From Paenibacillus sediminis (GTDB lineage Bacteria; Bacillota; Bacilli; Paenibacillales; Paenibacillaceae), in contig NZ_JAGGKP010000001.1 of NCBI RefSeq assembly GCF_017873765.1, positions 186,001 through 250,000 of the forward strand: a stretch of 64,000 nt of DNA, written 5' to 3'. The translations under genes and the position numbers were made by a program. This document shows positions 1 to 8,957 of the stretch, one piece after another (positions within the stretch are counted from its first letter, which is position 1; every line of letters begins with the position of its first letter). The notes under the pieces were generated by a model. That model made no database searches. It was not told where the DNA came from and worked only from the letters and a program-made list of their open reading frames with translations.

Positions 1-2492
1 ATGCTGCAAAAAGTATCCTAGAAAACAATTTATATGGTTTGGATATAGACAATCGTGCTTATCAACTGGCTTATTTTGCTGTGATGATGAAAGCTAGACA
101 GTACAACCGACGCATCTTCAATGGCGAAATTAGTTGTCATGTGCATGCGATTCAGGAAAGCAATGAAATCAACCGTGCGCAGCTGAGATATTTCGGTCAA
201 GGTATGAGTGATCTAGAACGCAATACTGCCGTGAACCAGATAGAATATCTGCTGGATACCATGCGGGATGCTAAAGAGTATGGCTCTATTTTGAATGTTG
301 ATAACCTGAACTGGGAACTGCTATACAAGTTTACCGACAAAGTAGATTTTAATGGCCAAATAACGTTGGATTCCATTGGTTTAGATGCTACCCAGAAACA
401 GTTGCGTCAGTTGGTGGAGATTGCGGTTGTGCTGGCACAGAAATATGATGTAGTGGTAACAAACCCACCTTATATGGGTAATAATAGTTTTAATAGTAAA
501 ATGAGCGATTTTGTAAAAGTGGAATATCCTGATAGCAAGTGGGATCTCTTTGCGGTCTTTATTGAGCGGTGTAATAGATTTACTAAATTAAATTGCTATC
601 AGGCGATGATAACACAACACTCATGGATGTTCCTTTCAAGCTATGAAACTTTGCGTAAAAAAATGATCAGATTTGATATTGTCAACATGGCACATTTGGG
701 CGCAAAAGCATTTGATGAAATCGGAGGAGAAATTGTTCAAACAACTTCTTTCGTGATAAGAAAAAGCGATATGAATAGTTACTGTGGGATCTATGTGAGA
801 TTAGTTGATTTATTAGGACAACAAGAGAAAGAAACTGCTTTCTTGAGCAAAAATAATGAATTTATCTCTGCAAAAATCAACTTTTCAAAGATACCAGGGA
901 CACCGTTATCGTATTGGGTTAGTGAACCAATTGCAAACGCATTTATCAATGGAAAAAGCATAACAGAATATGTGGACACCTTTCAGGGAATTATCACCGG
1001 CGACAATGATAAATTCCTTAGATTGTGGACAGAGGTGGAGTCTACCAAAATCCCTTTCCATGCTACAAATATGAAAGAAGTTAATTTGCAAAAAACTTAC
1101 TGGATACCATATAACAAAGGCGGTGAATTCCGCAAATGGTATGGCATTCAAGATTATGTTGTGAATTGGAAGAATGGGCCGGATGATAAGACTCGAGGAA
1201 AAAAAACCTTTCAGGATTATTATTTGCGAGAATATGTAGCATGGTCATATACAGTATCAAACTCGATAGCAGCAAGGTACTATCCCCCTGGATTTTTATG
1301 GGATGTCCGTGGCTCCGGAATTATGGATAAATCTAATCTTTTGTACTATTTGCAAGCTCTAATTTGTAGCAAGATAGGTATAACACTATTTAGAGTTAAC
1401 AACTCAACTTTAAGTTGTCAAGTTGAAAACATCATTCAACTACCAATTATTGTAGATGAAAGTCAACGAGATTTGGTAACTGATATTGTTAAAAATTGTG
1501 TTGAAATATCAAAAAATGAATGGAACTCATTTGAAATAAGCTGGGATTTTGTACAGCACCCATTTTTGACTTTTCAGAGTACTAATAAGATATCTGATTC
1601 CTATGCTGCTTGGGATAAATATACAATTAGTCAGTTTTCTAAATTAAAGTCTAATGAAGAGAAATTGAATAGTATCTTTATAAAAATCTATGGTTTAGAA
1701 GGTGATTTAACACCAGAAGTTGAAGATAAGGAAGTGACCCTTCGAAAGGCTGATTTAGGCCGTGAGGTTCGTTCATTTATCTCTTATGCGGTTGGCTGTA
1801 TGTTTGGACGCTATAGTCTTGACGTGGACGGATTGGTCTATGCTGGTGGCGATTGGAATGATAGTAAATATACCACCTTCACCCCGGATAAGGATAATGT
1901 TATTCCGATTACGGATGAACAATACTTTGAAGATGATATTGTTGGCTTGTTCTGCGCGTTCCTGAAAAAATCGTTTGGATCGGATACATTGGAAGAAAAT
2001 CTGGACTTCATCGCCAAAGCACTTGGCAACAAAGGTAATACTTCTAGAGAGGTCATACGGAATTACTTCTTGAAAGATTTCTTTAAAGATCATTGCAAGG
2101 TTTACCAAAAGCGTCCAATCTACTGGCTCTTTGATAGTGGGAAGGAAGACGGCTTCAAGGCTTTGATCTACATGCACCGTTATAACGAGGATACAATCGG
2201 CAACTTGCGCATTGACTATCTTCACCGGATGCAGCGTATCTATGAGAGCGAGATCGCGCGGATGCAGGACACAATTGACAACAGCAATAATGCAAGAGAA
2301 ATTGCCGCGGCAACGAAACGGAAAGAAAAGCTGATAAGGCAATTGAAAGAAACGAAAGAATATGACGAGAAGATCGCCCACCTGGCGCTTGCACGTATTT
2401 CGATTGATCTGGACGACGGTGTGAAAGTCAATTACGATAAAGTACAGACGGGGACAGACGGCAAGAAGTTGGATGTGCTGGCGAAGATTTAA
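1..2492 (+). CDS. pglX: BREX type 1 adenine methyltransferase PglX, 5'-truncated by the window edge
   Basis: N6-adenine DNA methyltransferase of BREX, which marks host DNA and is needed for phage exclusion. The reading frame is open from base 3, so the true start and the SAM-binding motif I lie left of the window. About 830 residues are visible. They begin with the PglX-typical stretch LENNLYGLDIDNRAYQLAYF, and the catalytic NPPY motif follows near nt 460 (VVVTNPPYMG). The long C-terminal half is the target-recognition region and ends in a Lys/Glu-rich helix. pglZ and brxL follow immediately, giving the type 1 order; brxA, brxB and brxC are expected upstream, outside the window. No frameshift is seen in the visible part. 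Confidence 0.93.
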   Translation, partial: AAKSILENNLYGLDIDNRAYQLAYFAVMMKARQYNRRIFNGEISCHVHAIQESNEINRAQLRYFGQGMSDLERNTAVNQIEYLLDTMRDAKEYGSILNVDNLNWELLYKFTDKVDFNGQITLDSIGLDATQKQLRQLVEIAVVLAQKYDVVVTNPPYMGNNSFNSKMSDFVKVEYPDSKWDLFAVFIERCNRFTKLNCYQAMITQHSWMFLSSYETLRKKMIRFDIVNMAHLGAKAFDEIGGEIVQTTSFVIRKSDMNSYCGIYVRLVDLLGQQEKETAFLSKNNEFISAKINFSKIPGTPLSYWVSEPIANAFINGKSITEYVDTFQGIITGDNDKFLRLWTEVESTKIPFHATNMKEVNLQKTYWIPYNKGGEFRKWYGIQDYVVNWKNGPDDKTRGKKTFQDYYLREYVAWSYTVSNSIAARYYPPGFLWDVRGSGIMDKSNLLYYLQALICSKIGITLFRVNNSTLSCQVENIIQLPIIVDESQRDLVTDIVKNCVEISKNEWNSFEISWDFVQHPFLTFQSTNKISDSYAAWDKYTISQFSKLKSNEEKLNSIFIKIYGLEGDLTPEVEDKEVTLRKADLGREVRSFISYAVGCMFGRYSLDVDGLVYAGGDWNDSKYTTFTPDKDNVIPITDEQYFEDDIVGLFCAFLKKSFGSDTLEENLDFIAKALGNKGNTSREVIRNYFLKDFFKDHCKVYQKRPIYWLFDSGKEDGFKALIYMHRYNEDTIGNLRIDYLHRMQRIYESEIARMQDTIDNSNNAREIAAATKRKEKLIRQLKETKEYDEKIAHLALARISIDLDDGVKVNYDKVQTGTDGKKLDVLAKI

Positions 2493-2516
2493 TACAGATT
2501 GAAAGGAGCGGGTCGG

Positions 2517-5039
2517 ATGGCTGAACTGAATTTGAAACAAATTGCCGACAAGTTGAATGCTGAGTTCACTGGCGATACCCGCAAGCTGGTATTCTGGTAC
2601 GACGATAATGCTGAATTTGCTGATGATATTGATACACTGGAATTAAATAATGCCAAAGTGTACCATTTGGAGCCGGACAACCAGTTTTATACCAAATATT
2701 TTCTGGAGCGGTTGGATCGAACAACCAATTATCTGATTTATGCACCGTTCCCCAAACCGCCCGTTCGGGATAATCATCTGGCTGATACCATCAAGTATTC
2801 CAAAGAATTTTTTGCCGACCGTGCTTCTCTACTCACCGTTGATCTCGGAATTGATGAGAAGTATAAGCCGCTCATTCAGAAGTACATCAAGTTCTTTGGG
2901 GCAAAAGACAGAACCCAACGATTTTATGATCTTGAGATTGAGAATTTTACCAGAGATACGATCGAAATAGCACTGATGAGCGTACTCTGTAAGACACGAA
3001 CAGCTTCCTTTGAGGAAGTTGTTCGTGTCGTTTTGACTGATGCTGATTTGAAAGATAACAAATTTCTTGCAGAATTTGAGAAATACGATATCCTTCCTGC
3101 TTTCTGGAGGCTTTGCGAAGATCAATTTGGCTATACGGATGTAAAACCGACGCTTGAAAAGCTGGTCGTTACCATGTTCGTGACCTACACGGAGCGATAT
3201 ATGGATGCGGAGCTTCCTAAGGCCTGGAAGAGCTTTGTTTCCTATAAATCTGGAAATATCATTGCTTTCTTAGATAATCTGATGAATAGCCTGCTTTACC
3301 GCGGCAGATACAACGAGCTTTCCGAGTATGTGGCGGCGGGATTGAATGCAGCTTCCGCTTTGGAAGCTATTGGCCCGGAAGATTTGTTGCGATGCGATAC
3401 ATTTGCTTTTATTGACCGAATGATCATCCACTGGATCACCGAACGGCTCCTGGCTGAGGATACCGGTGCTAAGTTGAATGGCATAACCATCCCGCTGGTA
3501 TGTCAGGAGCGAAGCAAAATGCATTTTGGAGAAACCTACAAAGAACAGTATCAGCTCTTGGAATATGCCTATTACTTGATTCTTCAAGCAAATTATAACT
3601 GTCCCGATGATTTCATAGGGATTGTCAATCAATACCGTGAGTCAGATTACCTCATTGATACCCATTATCGAAATTTCTATTCTTGTTTCGACAAGCTTAA
3701 AGATAGTACTGCTTTTGAACGCCTGCGCGATCTGATCGAGAACATCTATACCAATGAATACCTGGCCGAAATCATCCCCAAGTGGAATGCGGCTATTATT
3801 AACGATGAATCTATGACGGCACTGCCGATGCAGCGTGATTTCTATTCCCGGTATATTCGCAACAGCAAAGAGCGCGTAGTCGTCATCATATCTGATGCCA
3901 TGCGCTATGAGACAGGCCGTACGCTTTGGGCGAGATTACAGGATGATGAGAAATGCTCAGCCAGGCTTGAAGCCATGCTCGGTGTATTGCCGTCTTATAC
4001 AAGACTTGGAATGGCGGCACTCCTTCCACACAAAACAATTGAAATGACAGATGATTACCGTGTACTGGTTGATGGGGCATCTTGTGATGATCTGAAACAA
4101 CGTGAAGGTGTGCTGCAACGCTATAATCCAAATAGCCGCTGCATTCAATATGACGACCTCAAATCGATGAAAAGGGATGCGATCCGTCAGTTATTTATTG
4201 GGATGGACGTCATTTATATTTATCATAATCAAATTGACGCCCGCGGCGATAAAGCCAATACAGAGAACGAGGTATTTATTGCTTGTGAGGAAGCTATAAT
4301 TGAAATCCACGACCTGATTCGACAGCTCACGGATCATGTAAGTGCTACTCATTATATCGTCACCGCGGATCACGGGTTTATCTATAAACGCGACAAGCTG
4401 CAGGAAAGCGATAAGATCGCGAATGTTTCCGAGAAAGGTTCGTTTGTTAACCGACGTTTTATTGTATCCGATAAGGAAATTCAGGGGGATGGCATTGTTT
4501 CTTTGCCATTAAGCCGAATTCTTGGCAATCATGATACCAAGGTGGTAGCCGTTCCGATCAGTTCTAACGTGTTCAAGGTAGCAGGCGGTGGTCAGAACTA
4601 CGTACATGGAGGGTCATCCCCGCAGGAAATGATTATTCCAGTGCTGGATATTAAAACGGAAAAAGGGCATAAAGAGACGCGAACCGTCCAGATTGCACTG
4701 ATCAGTATGGTTCAGAAAATCACAAACCTGATTACAACACTTGATTTCATTCAGAACGAGCCGATTAGTGATGTTCTGAAGGGAACAAGTTTCAAGATTT
4801 TATTCATATCCGAAGACAACGAGAAGATTTCCAACGAGAACATTTATATTGCTGATAAGAAAGATGCTGACCCGCAAAAACGAATGTTCCGCCTCCGCTT
4901 TAATTTTAAAAATAAACAATACGATAAGTCGAAACGGTATTATCTTGTTGCATTTGATGAAACAAATGACCTGGAAGTCCTTCGTCATGAGGTAGTGATG
5001 GATATTGCCTTTGCGAATGACTTTGGATTTAATGTGTAG
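2517..5039 (+). CDS. pglZ: BREX alkaline-phosphatase-superfamily protein PglZ
   Basis: Core BREX component of about 840 residues. The PglZ domain is in the second half: the metal-binding motif VVVIISDAMRYETGR near residue 455 and VTADHGFIYKRD near residue 615 match the alkaline-phosphatase fold. The ATG at 2517 is preferred over the upstream in-frame codon at 2499 because AAAGGAGCG lies about 9 nt before it. The gene is 24 nt after pglX and 12 nt before brxL, so it is in one operon. PglZ is known to be essential for BREX; its substrate is not established. Confidence 0.93.
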   Translation: MAELNLKQIADKLNAEFTGDTRKLVFWYDDNAEFADDIDTLELNNAKVYHLEPDNQFYTKYFLERLDRTTNYLIYAPFPKPPVRDNHLADTIKYSKEFFADRASLLTVDLGIDEKYKPLIQKYIKFFGAKDRTQRFYDLEIENFTRDTIEIALMSVLCKTRTASFEEVVRVVLTDADLKDNKFLAEFEKYDILPAFWRLCEDQFGYTDVKPTLEKLVVTMFVTYTERYMDAELPKAWKSFVSYKSGNIIAFLDNLMNSLLYRGRYNELSEYVAAGLNAASALEAIGPEDLLRCDTFAFIDRMIIHWITERLLAEDTGAKLNGITIPLVCQERSKMHFGETYKEQYQLLEYAYYLILQANYNCPDDFIGIVNQYRESDYLIDTHYRNFYSCFDKLKDSTAFERLRDLIENIYTNEYLAEIIPKWNAAIINDESMTALPMQRDFYSRYIRNSKERVVVIISDAMRYETGRTLWARLQDDEKCSARLEAMLGVLPSYTRLGMAALLPHKTIEMTDDYRVLVDGASCDDLKQREGVLQRYNPNSRCIQYDDLKSMKRDAIRQLFIGMDVIYIYHNQIDARGDKANTENEVFIACEEAIIEIHDLIRQLTDHVSATHYIVTADHGFIYKRDKLQESDKIANVSEKGSFVNRRFIVSDKEIQGDGIVSLPLSRILGNHDTKVVAVPISSNVFKVAGGGQNYVHGGSSPQEMIIPVLDIKTEKGHKETRTVQIALISMVQKITNLITTLDFIQNEPISDVLKGTSFKILFISEDNEKISNENIYIADKKDADPQKRMFRLRFNFKNKQYDKSKRYYLVAFDETNDLEVLRHEVVMDIAFANDFGFNV

Positions 5040-5051
5040 GATGGTGAGAAT

Positions 5052-7115
5052 GTGAGCGACGACGTACAACATAGGACGGAAGACCAATCCGAAATGATAG
5101 AAAAATTGAAAACCTGGTTCTCAGGGAAAATTGTCAGGAAAGATCTGACCAAGAGAATCAAAGAAGGAGCTAACGTTCCAGTCTATGTATTGGAATATTT
5201 GCTCGGGATGTACTGTTCATCTATGGATGAAGAGGAGATCGAAGCAGGGGTAGTCAATGTAAAGCAAATCTTGGCCGAAAATTATGTGCGTCCGGATGAA
5301 GCGCAGAAGATTATTTCCAAGCTGCGCGAGCGTGGCAGTTATACTGTGATTGATAAGGTATCTGTCAAATTAAATTATAAGAATGACGTCTATGAATCCG
5401 AATTTTCCAATCTCGGAATTAAAGGGGTTCCTATTGCAGAAACATACGTTTCCGACTATGAGCGACTACTCTGCGGGGGTATTTGGTGTATTGTCCAGTT
5501 GGAATATTTTTATGATGAAGCCGACAAAAATCGGTGCCCGTTCATTATCCGTAAGCTGACACCCATACAGATGCCAAGTTTAGATATTGAGGAGGTCAAG
5601 GCAGCGAGAGCAAATTTCACCGACGACGAATGGATTGATCTTGTTCTTAGAAGCACTGGGATGGAGCCCTCTCAGTTTAGTAAGCGGGTAAAATGGCTGC
5701 ATTTGGCTAGATTGATTCCTTTAATCGAAAACAACTATAACCTCTGTGAACTCGGTCCGAGAGGAACGGGAAAGTCGCATATTTACAAGGAAATCAGTCC
5801 CAATAGCATTCTCGTTTCCGGCGGTCAGACTACTGTGGCCAATTTATTTTATAACATGAGCAATAAGACAGTAGGGCTGGTTGGTTTATGGGATTGTGTC
5901 GCTTTCGATGAAGTGGCCGGTATCAAGTTTAAAGATCAAGACGGCGTACAAATCATGAAAGATTATATGGCTTCTGGTTCTTTCGCAAGAGGCAAGGAAG
6001 AGAAGAATGCCTATGCGTCCATGACATTCGTTGGCAACATTAATCAAAGTGTCGACGTAGTATTAAAGACGTCACACTTGTTTGATCCGTTTCCAGATGC
6101 AATGGCTAACGATTCTGCATTCCTTGATCGCATGCATTGCTATATCCCTGGTTGGGAAATACCGAAATATCGACCTGAATATTTTACAAATGATTACGGT
6201 TTTATTACGGACTACTTTGCGGAGATCATGCGTGAGCTTCGTAAAATCTCCTACGGAGATGCATTTGAGAAATTTTTTAAGTTGGGCAATAATCTGAACC
6301 AGCGAGATGTAATCGCGGTAAGAAGAACGGTGTCAGGATTAACCAAATTGATTTACCCCAACGGGCAATTCACCAAAGAGAACGTTGAGGAAATTCTGAG
6401 GTTCGCCTTGGAAATGCGTCGAAGAGTAAAAGAGCAGTTGAAAAAGATCGGCGGCATGGAATTCTATGATGTGAATTTTTCGTATATCGATCAAGAAACT
6501 TTCAACGAGGAATTTGTTCCAGTTCCAGAGCAGGGCGGTGGGAAGCTAATTCCGGAGGGAATGGGCAAGCCCGGTCATATTTACACGGTATCGCATGGAA
6601 AGTCTGGTATGATTGGGGTCTACAAATTAGAGATGCAAATGACCTCGGGTACCGGAAAATTTGAGAAAACCGGTCTTGGTTCGGATCGTGAAGCTAGGGA
6701 AGCTGTTGATACGGCGTATCGGTACTTAAAAGCGAATGGTAAAAATATTAGTGGATCGATTAGTACGACCACAAAAGATTACCTCATGCACATCCAGGAC
6801 ATGAACGGAATTGGCATGACCAAGTATCTGACCTTACCTGCTGTAGTAGCTATATGTTCGGTGGCCTTGAATAAACCTGCTCTAAGTTCCTCCGTAGTGT
6901 TGGGTGACTTAAGTATCGGTGGCACGATCATGAAAGTCGAAGAACTGGCGAATACATTGCAGGTTTGCTTGGACAGTGGAGCCAAGAAGGTCTTGATTCC
7001 AATTACATCAGCAGTTGATCTTGGAACTGTCCCGTCTGAATTGATTGGCTGCTTCAATATTATCTTCTACCAGAGTGCGGAAGATGCTGTGTTTAAGGCT
7101 TTAGGGGTTGAATGA
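5052..7115 (+). CDS. brxL: BREX Lon-like AAA+ protein BrxL
   Basis: 687 residues. The AAA+ part carries Walker A GPRGTGKSH near residue 238 and a Walker B-like WDCVAFDEVAG near residue 283. The C-terminal third is the Lon S16-like domain (VLGDLSIGGTIMKVEELA, then SGAKKVLIP). The start is GTG at 5052, 12 nt after the pglZ stop, with AGGATGGTGAG in front. A third gene of this type after pglX-pglZ defines BREX type 1. BrxL homologues form DNA-binding ring assemblies; the role of the Lon domain is uncertain. It is probably the last gene of the BREX operon, because the next 300 nt hold an RNA gene and not a coding sequence. Confidence 0.92.
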   Translation: MSDDVQHRTEDQSEMIEKLKTWFSGKIVRKDLTKRIKEGANVPVYVLEYLLGMYCSSMDEEEIEAGVVNVKQILAENYVRPDEAQKIISKLRERGSYTVIDKVSVKLNYKNDVYESEFSNLGIKGVPIAETYVSDYERLLCGGIWCIVQLEYFYDEADKNRCPFIIRKLTPIQMPSLDIEEVKAARANFTDDEWIDLVLRSTGMEPSQFSKRVKWLHLARLIPLIENNYNLCELGPRGTGKSHIYKEISPNSILVSGGQTTVANLFYNMSNKTVGLVGLWDCVAFDEVAGIKFKDQDGVQIMKDYMASGSFARGKEEKNAYASMTFVGNINQSVDVVLKTSHLFDPFPDAMANDSAFLDRMHCYIPGWEIPKYRPEYFTNDYGFITDYFAEIMRELRKISYGDAFEKFFKLGNNLNQRDVIAVRRTVSGLTKLIYPNGQFTKENVEEILRFALEMRRRVKEQLKKIGGMEFYDVNFSYIDQETFNEEFVPVPEQGGGKLIPEGMGKPGHIYTVSHGKSGMIGVYKLEMQMTSGTGKFEKTGLGSDREAREAVDTAYRYLKANGKNISGSISTTTKDYLMHIQDMNGIGMTKYLTLPAVVAICSVALNKPALSSSVVLGDLSIGGTIMKVEELANTLQVCLDSGAKKVLIPITSAVDLGTVPSELIGCFNIIFYQSAEDAVFKALGVE

Positions 7116-7147
7116 ACGAGAGTCACAATTTTTTGTCGAATTTTAGT

Positions 7148-7179
7148 TTGCCAAATCTATGAAACTATGATACTATAAT
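7148..7179 (+). promoter_or_regulatory. Probable promoter of the DRT2 non-coding RNA
   Basis: A perfect -10 TATAAT lies at 7174-7179. The best upstream -35-like hexamer, TTGCCA at 7148-7153, is 20 nt away, which is long, so the -35 assignment is weak. A start near 7184-7186 would put the first stem-loop (7184-7204) at or very close to the RNA 5' end, which supports the -10 assignment. Confidence 0.5.
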
Positions 7180-7183
7180 TTTG

Positions 7184-7434
7184 CCTTACAGACCTGCTGT
7201 AAGGGTTGGAGATTGAAGTCAAGGGTCTGGCGAGCAGTAGCACGCACAAGACACACTGACACAGTTCACTGGTGGACACGAACTCACACATCAACCAACA
7301 AGCACTCCACATTGAACACGCCTCCTCAACTATCATAGCATAGTTGTTCATGCGTAATGTACGGGTGGCTGCAATACAATTACATCATACCTGCCAACTT
7401 AGGGATGCTGCCCCCCGTGTTGGCAGGTATTGCA
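7184..7434 (+). ncRNA. DRT2-type template non-coding RNA upstream of the reverse transcriptase
   Basis: About 250 nt between brxL and the reverse transcriptase with strong structure. Stem-loop 1 is 7184-7191 paired with 7197-7204 (8 bp perfect, loop ACCTG). Next is about 120 nt of C/A-rich, weakly structured sequence (7205-7326). Stem-loop 2 is 7327-7333 paired with 7340-7346 (CAACTAT/ATAGTTG, 6-nt loop). A 12-bp perfect stem pairs 7387-7398 with 7419-7430, and TGCAATAC at 7370-7377 can alternatively pair with 7427-7434. Known DRT2 systems have a structured RNA of similar size directly upstream of the RT, with an internal template copied repeatedly. The exact 5' and 3' ends are inferred. Confidence 0.78.
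7205..7342 (-). other. neo: Predicted 138-nt repeat unit of a concatemeric 'never-ending' gene (neo-like)
   Basis: Not a normal gene: it is coding only after head-to-tail joining of the minus-strand copy. Frame check: the minus frame beginning with ATG 7312-7310 reads 36 sense codons to 7205, then 10 more from 7342 to 7313, and returns to the ATG. That gives 46 codons per turn with no stop; the other five frames all contain stops. Joining 7205 to 7342 places TTGACT (7222-7217) 17 bp before TATGAT (7337-7332), with an extended -10 TGC. GAGGAGG (7327-7321) sits 8 nt before the ATG. The repeat peptide is hydrophobic and has six Cys per unit (starts MWSACWLMCE, middle CQCVLCVLLLARP). The RT-generated concatemer itself is inferred. 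Confidence 0.65.
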
Positions 7435-7450
7435 CTTTATGGGGGAATTT

Positions 7451-8788
7451 ATGACTATGGATGAGTGGAAGAAAAAGGTGAAATTCCGAGGCTATGCCCA
7501 TTTCGATAGAAAAATAACCTTACATGAAGCATGGGACTATATCTCGAATCCATTGAAAATAAAGACTCATGGATTTCTTCCTTTTATCCACTATACACTG
7601 AAAATTACAAAATATAGTAAAACCAAGGGGAAGACAACAAAAACACGTGAAGTATGTTATTCGGCGCATAAAGATCGGTATATCTATCAGTACTATGCTT
7701 ATCTATTAAATGAAGAATATAATAAAAGAGTAACTATTGACGGTCTTGATCAATGCTCGATTGCGTACCGCAACAATCTGCACATGAATAATATTCATTT
7801 TGCTAAACAGGCTTTTGACAAAATAAAAGAACTTAAAGAATGCTATGTCGTCATCGGGGACTTTAAAAGCTTTTTCGACAGCCTTGACCATCAATACTTA
7901 AAAAAGCGAATGTGTGAGCTGCTTCAAAAAGACAAGCTTCCTAACGATTATTATGCGGTATTTAAAAACATCACTAAATATTCAACATGGGAATTATCCG
8001 ACCTTTTGAAAGAAAATGGGCATTTGTTAAATCTTTCTGGAATTAAGCGACTAAACAAACAAGAATTGGCGATACCTTGGAGTAAATTTAAGGCCTTAAA
8101 GAAGGACATGGTTACTCCTAACAAAAAATCAGTTGGAATTCCACAGGGTTCGGCAATTAGTGCTGTATTGTCAAATATATATATGCTTGAGTTTGATGCA
8201 AAGATAAACTCGTATGTTTCTTCTAAAGACGGTATGTATATGAGGTATAGCGATGATTTTATTGTTATACTTCCGAAAGATAAGGCACTGCTACTTAATC
8301 AAGAACTTGCATTTTTATTGTCAATCATACAAGCAACTCCTTCACTGGTATTGGAACCTAATAAGACCCAACTTTTCGAATATAGTCAAGGTAACATAGA
8401 TTCATTTGAAATCCGAGATGATTTAATATGTAAGACAGAAAAAAAGATAATTCATTACTTAGGTTTTTCCTTCGACGGGAATGCTACAACTATAAGGGAC
8501 AAGACAATTTCAAAGTATTATAATAAGTTGAATCGAAATATAAAGAAGATTCTGAAAAGCAAAGATGATTCAAAAACAAAAGTAATCATTAAAAGCATAC
8601 GCCTCTATCGAAAATTTGGATATCATGAGCATGAGGTTAGCAAGGATTTAAAAAATAGGAACTTCCTTAGTTATGTCGATAGGGCAGAACGAATATTTGG
8701 TCCTAATGAGCGAGTTAACGTAGTGAAGTCAAGACACATTCAGAAGATTAGAAAAAAAATGAGAAATCATGAAAGTAGACGATCATAG
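7451..8788 (+). CDS. drt2: Antiviral reverse transcriptase, DRT2 (UG2)-like
   Basis: About 445-residue stand-alone RT without maturase, HNH or protease domains. RT motifs in order: motif A GDFKSFFDSLDH (about residue 136), motif B GIPQGSAISAVLSN (about 230), active site YSDD (about 266), and motif D/E material ending HYLGFSFDG. The N-terminus (HFDRKITLHEAWDYI, HGFLPFIHYTL) fits DRT2/UG2 enzymes as I know them. It lacks the retron-type NAxxH feature and there is no group II intron RNA. ATG 7451 is chosen because GGGGG lies 5 nt upstream; ATG 7457 is possible. Function in the family: rolling-circle cDNA synthesis on the upstream ncRNA, giving an abortive-type anti-phage response. The BREX neighbour supports defence. 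Confidence 0.86.
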   Translation: MTMDEWKKKVKFRGYAHFDRKITLHEAWDYISNPLKIKTHGFLPFIHYTLKITKYSKTKGKTTKTREVCYSAHKDRYIYQYYAYLLNEEYNKRVTIDGLDQCSIAYRNNLHMNNIHFAKQAFDKIKELKECYVVIGDFKSFFDSLDHQYLKKRMCELLQKDKLPNDYYAVFKNITKYSTWELSDLLKENGHLLNLSGIKRLNKQELAIPWSKFKALKKDMVTPNKKSVGIPQGSAISAVLSNIYMLEFDAKINSYVSSKDGMYMRYSDDFIVILPKDKALLLNQELAFLLSIIQATPSLVLEPNKTQLFEYSQGNIDSFEIRDDLICKTEKKIIHYLGFSFDGNATTIRDKTISKYYNKLNRNIKKILKSKDDSKTKVIIKSIRLYRKFGYHEHEVSKDLKNRNFLSYVDRAERIFGPNERVNVVKSRHIQKIRKKMRNHESRRS

Positions 8789-8804
8789 TGGTCGTCTTTT
8801 TTTG
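8777..8804 (+). terminator. Rho-independent terminator after the reverse transcriptase
   Basis: AGACGATCA (8777-8785) pairs with TGGTCGTCT (8789-8797), 9 bp with one G-U, followed by a run of seven or more T. The loop contains the RT stop codon TAG (8786-8788), so the terminator overlaps the end of the coding sequence. Confidence 0.85.
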
Positions 8805-8957
8805 TGCTAATTAACATAAACAAGGACTTATTGCCTATATTGTCGAATAAGCAGCAAAGGGGTTTTATTCCACGAGAACGTATATTCTATGACAACCTAT
8901 TGTCTAATCATTATGTTTTAATATGGACAGCAGACGTTAAATATGGAGGGATTGGTT

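Noticed and set aside
1773-2540. 255-codon minus-strand frame opposite pglX/pglZ
   Set aside because: Shadow of a well-supported gene; no ribosome site and no recognisable protein.
7171-7335. Plus-strand stop-free frame over the ncRNA as the endless gene
   Set aside because: It meets TAG at 7336, inside the 138-nt unit, and the other plus frames have stops at 7238 and 7257, so no endless frame is possible in that sense.
7157-7351. 64-codon minus-strand frame treated as an ordinary gene
   Set aside because: No promoter or independent ribosome site exists in the genomic form. The open frame is better explained as part of the concatemeric cDNA gene.
7451-8788. Retron RT or group II intron maturase
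   Set aside because: No msr/msd inverted-repeat layout, no retron NAxxH signature, and no maturase or endonuclease domain or intron RNA domain V nearby.
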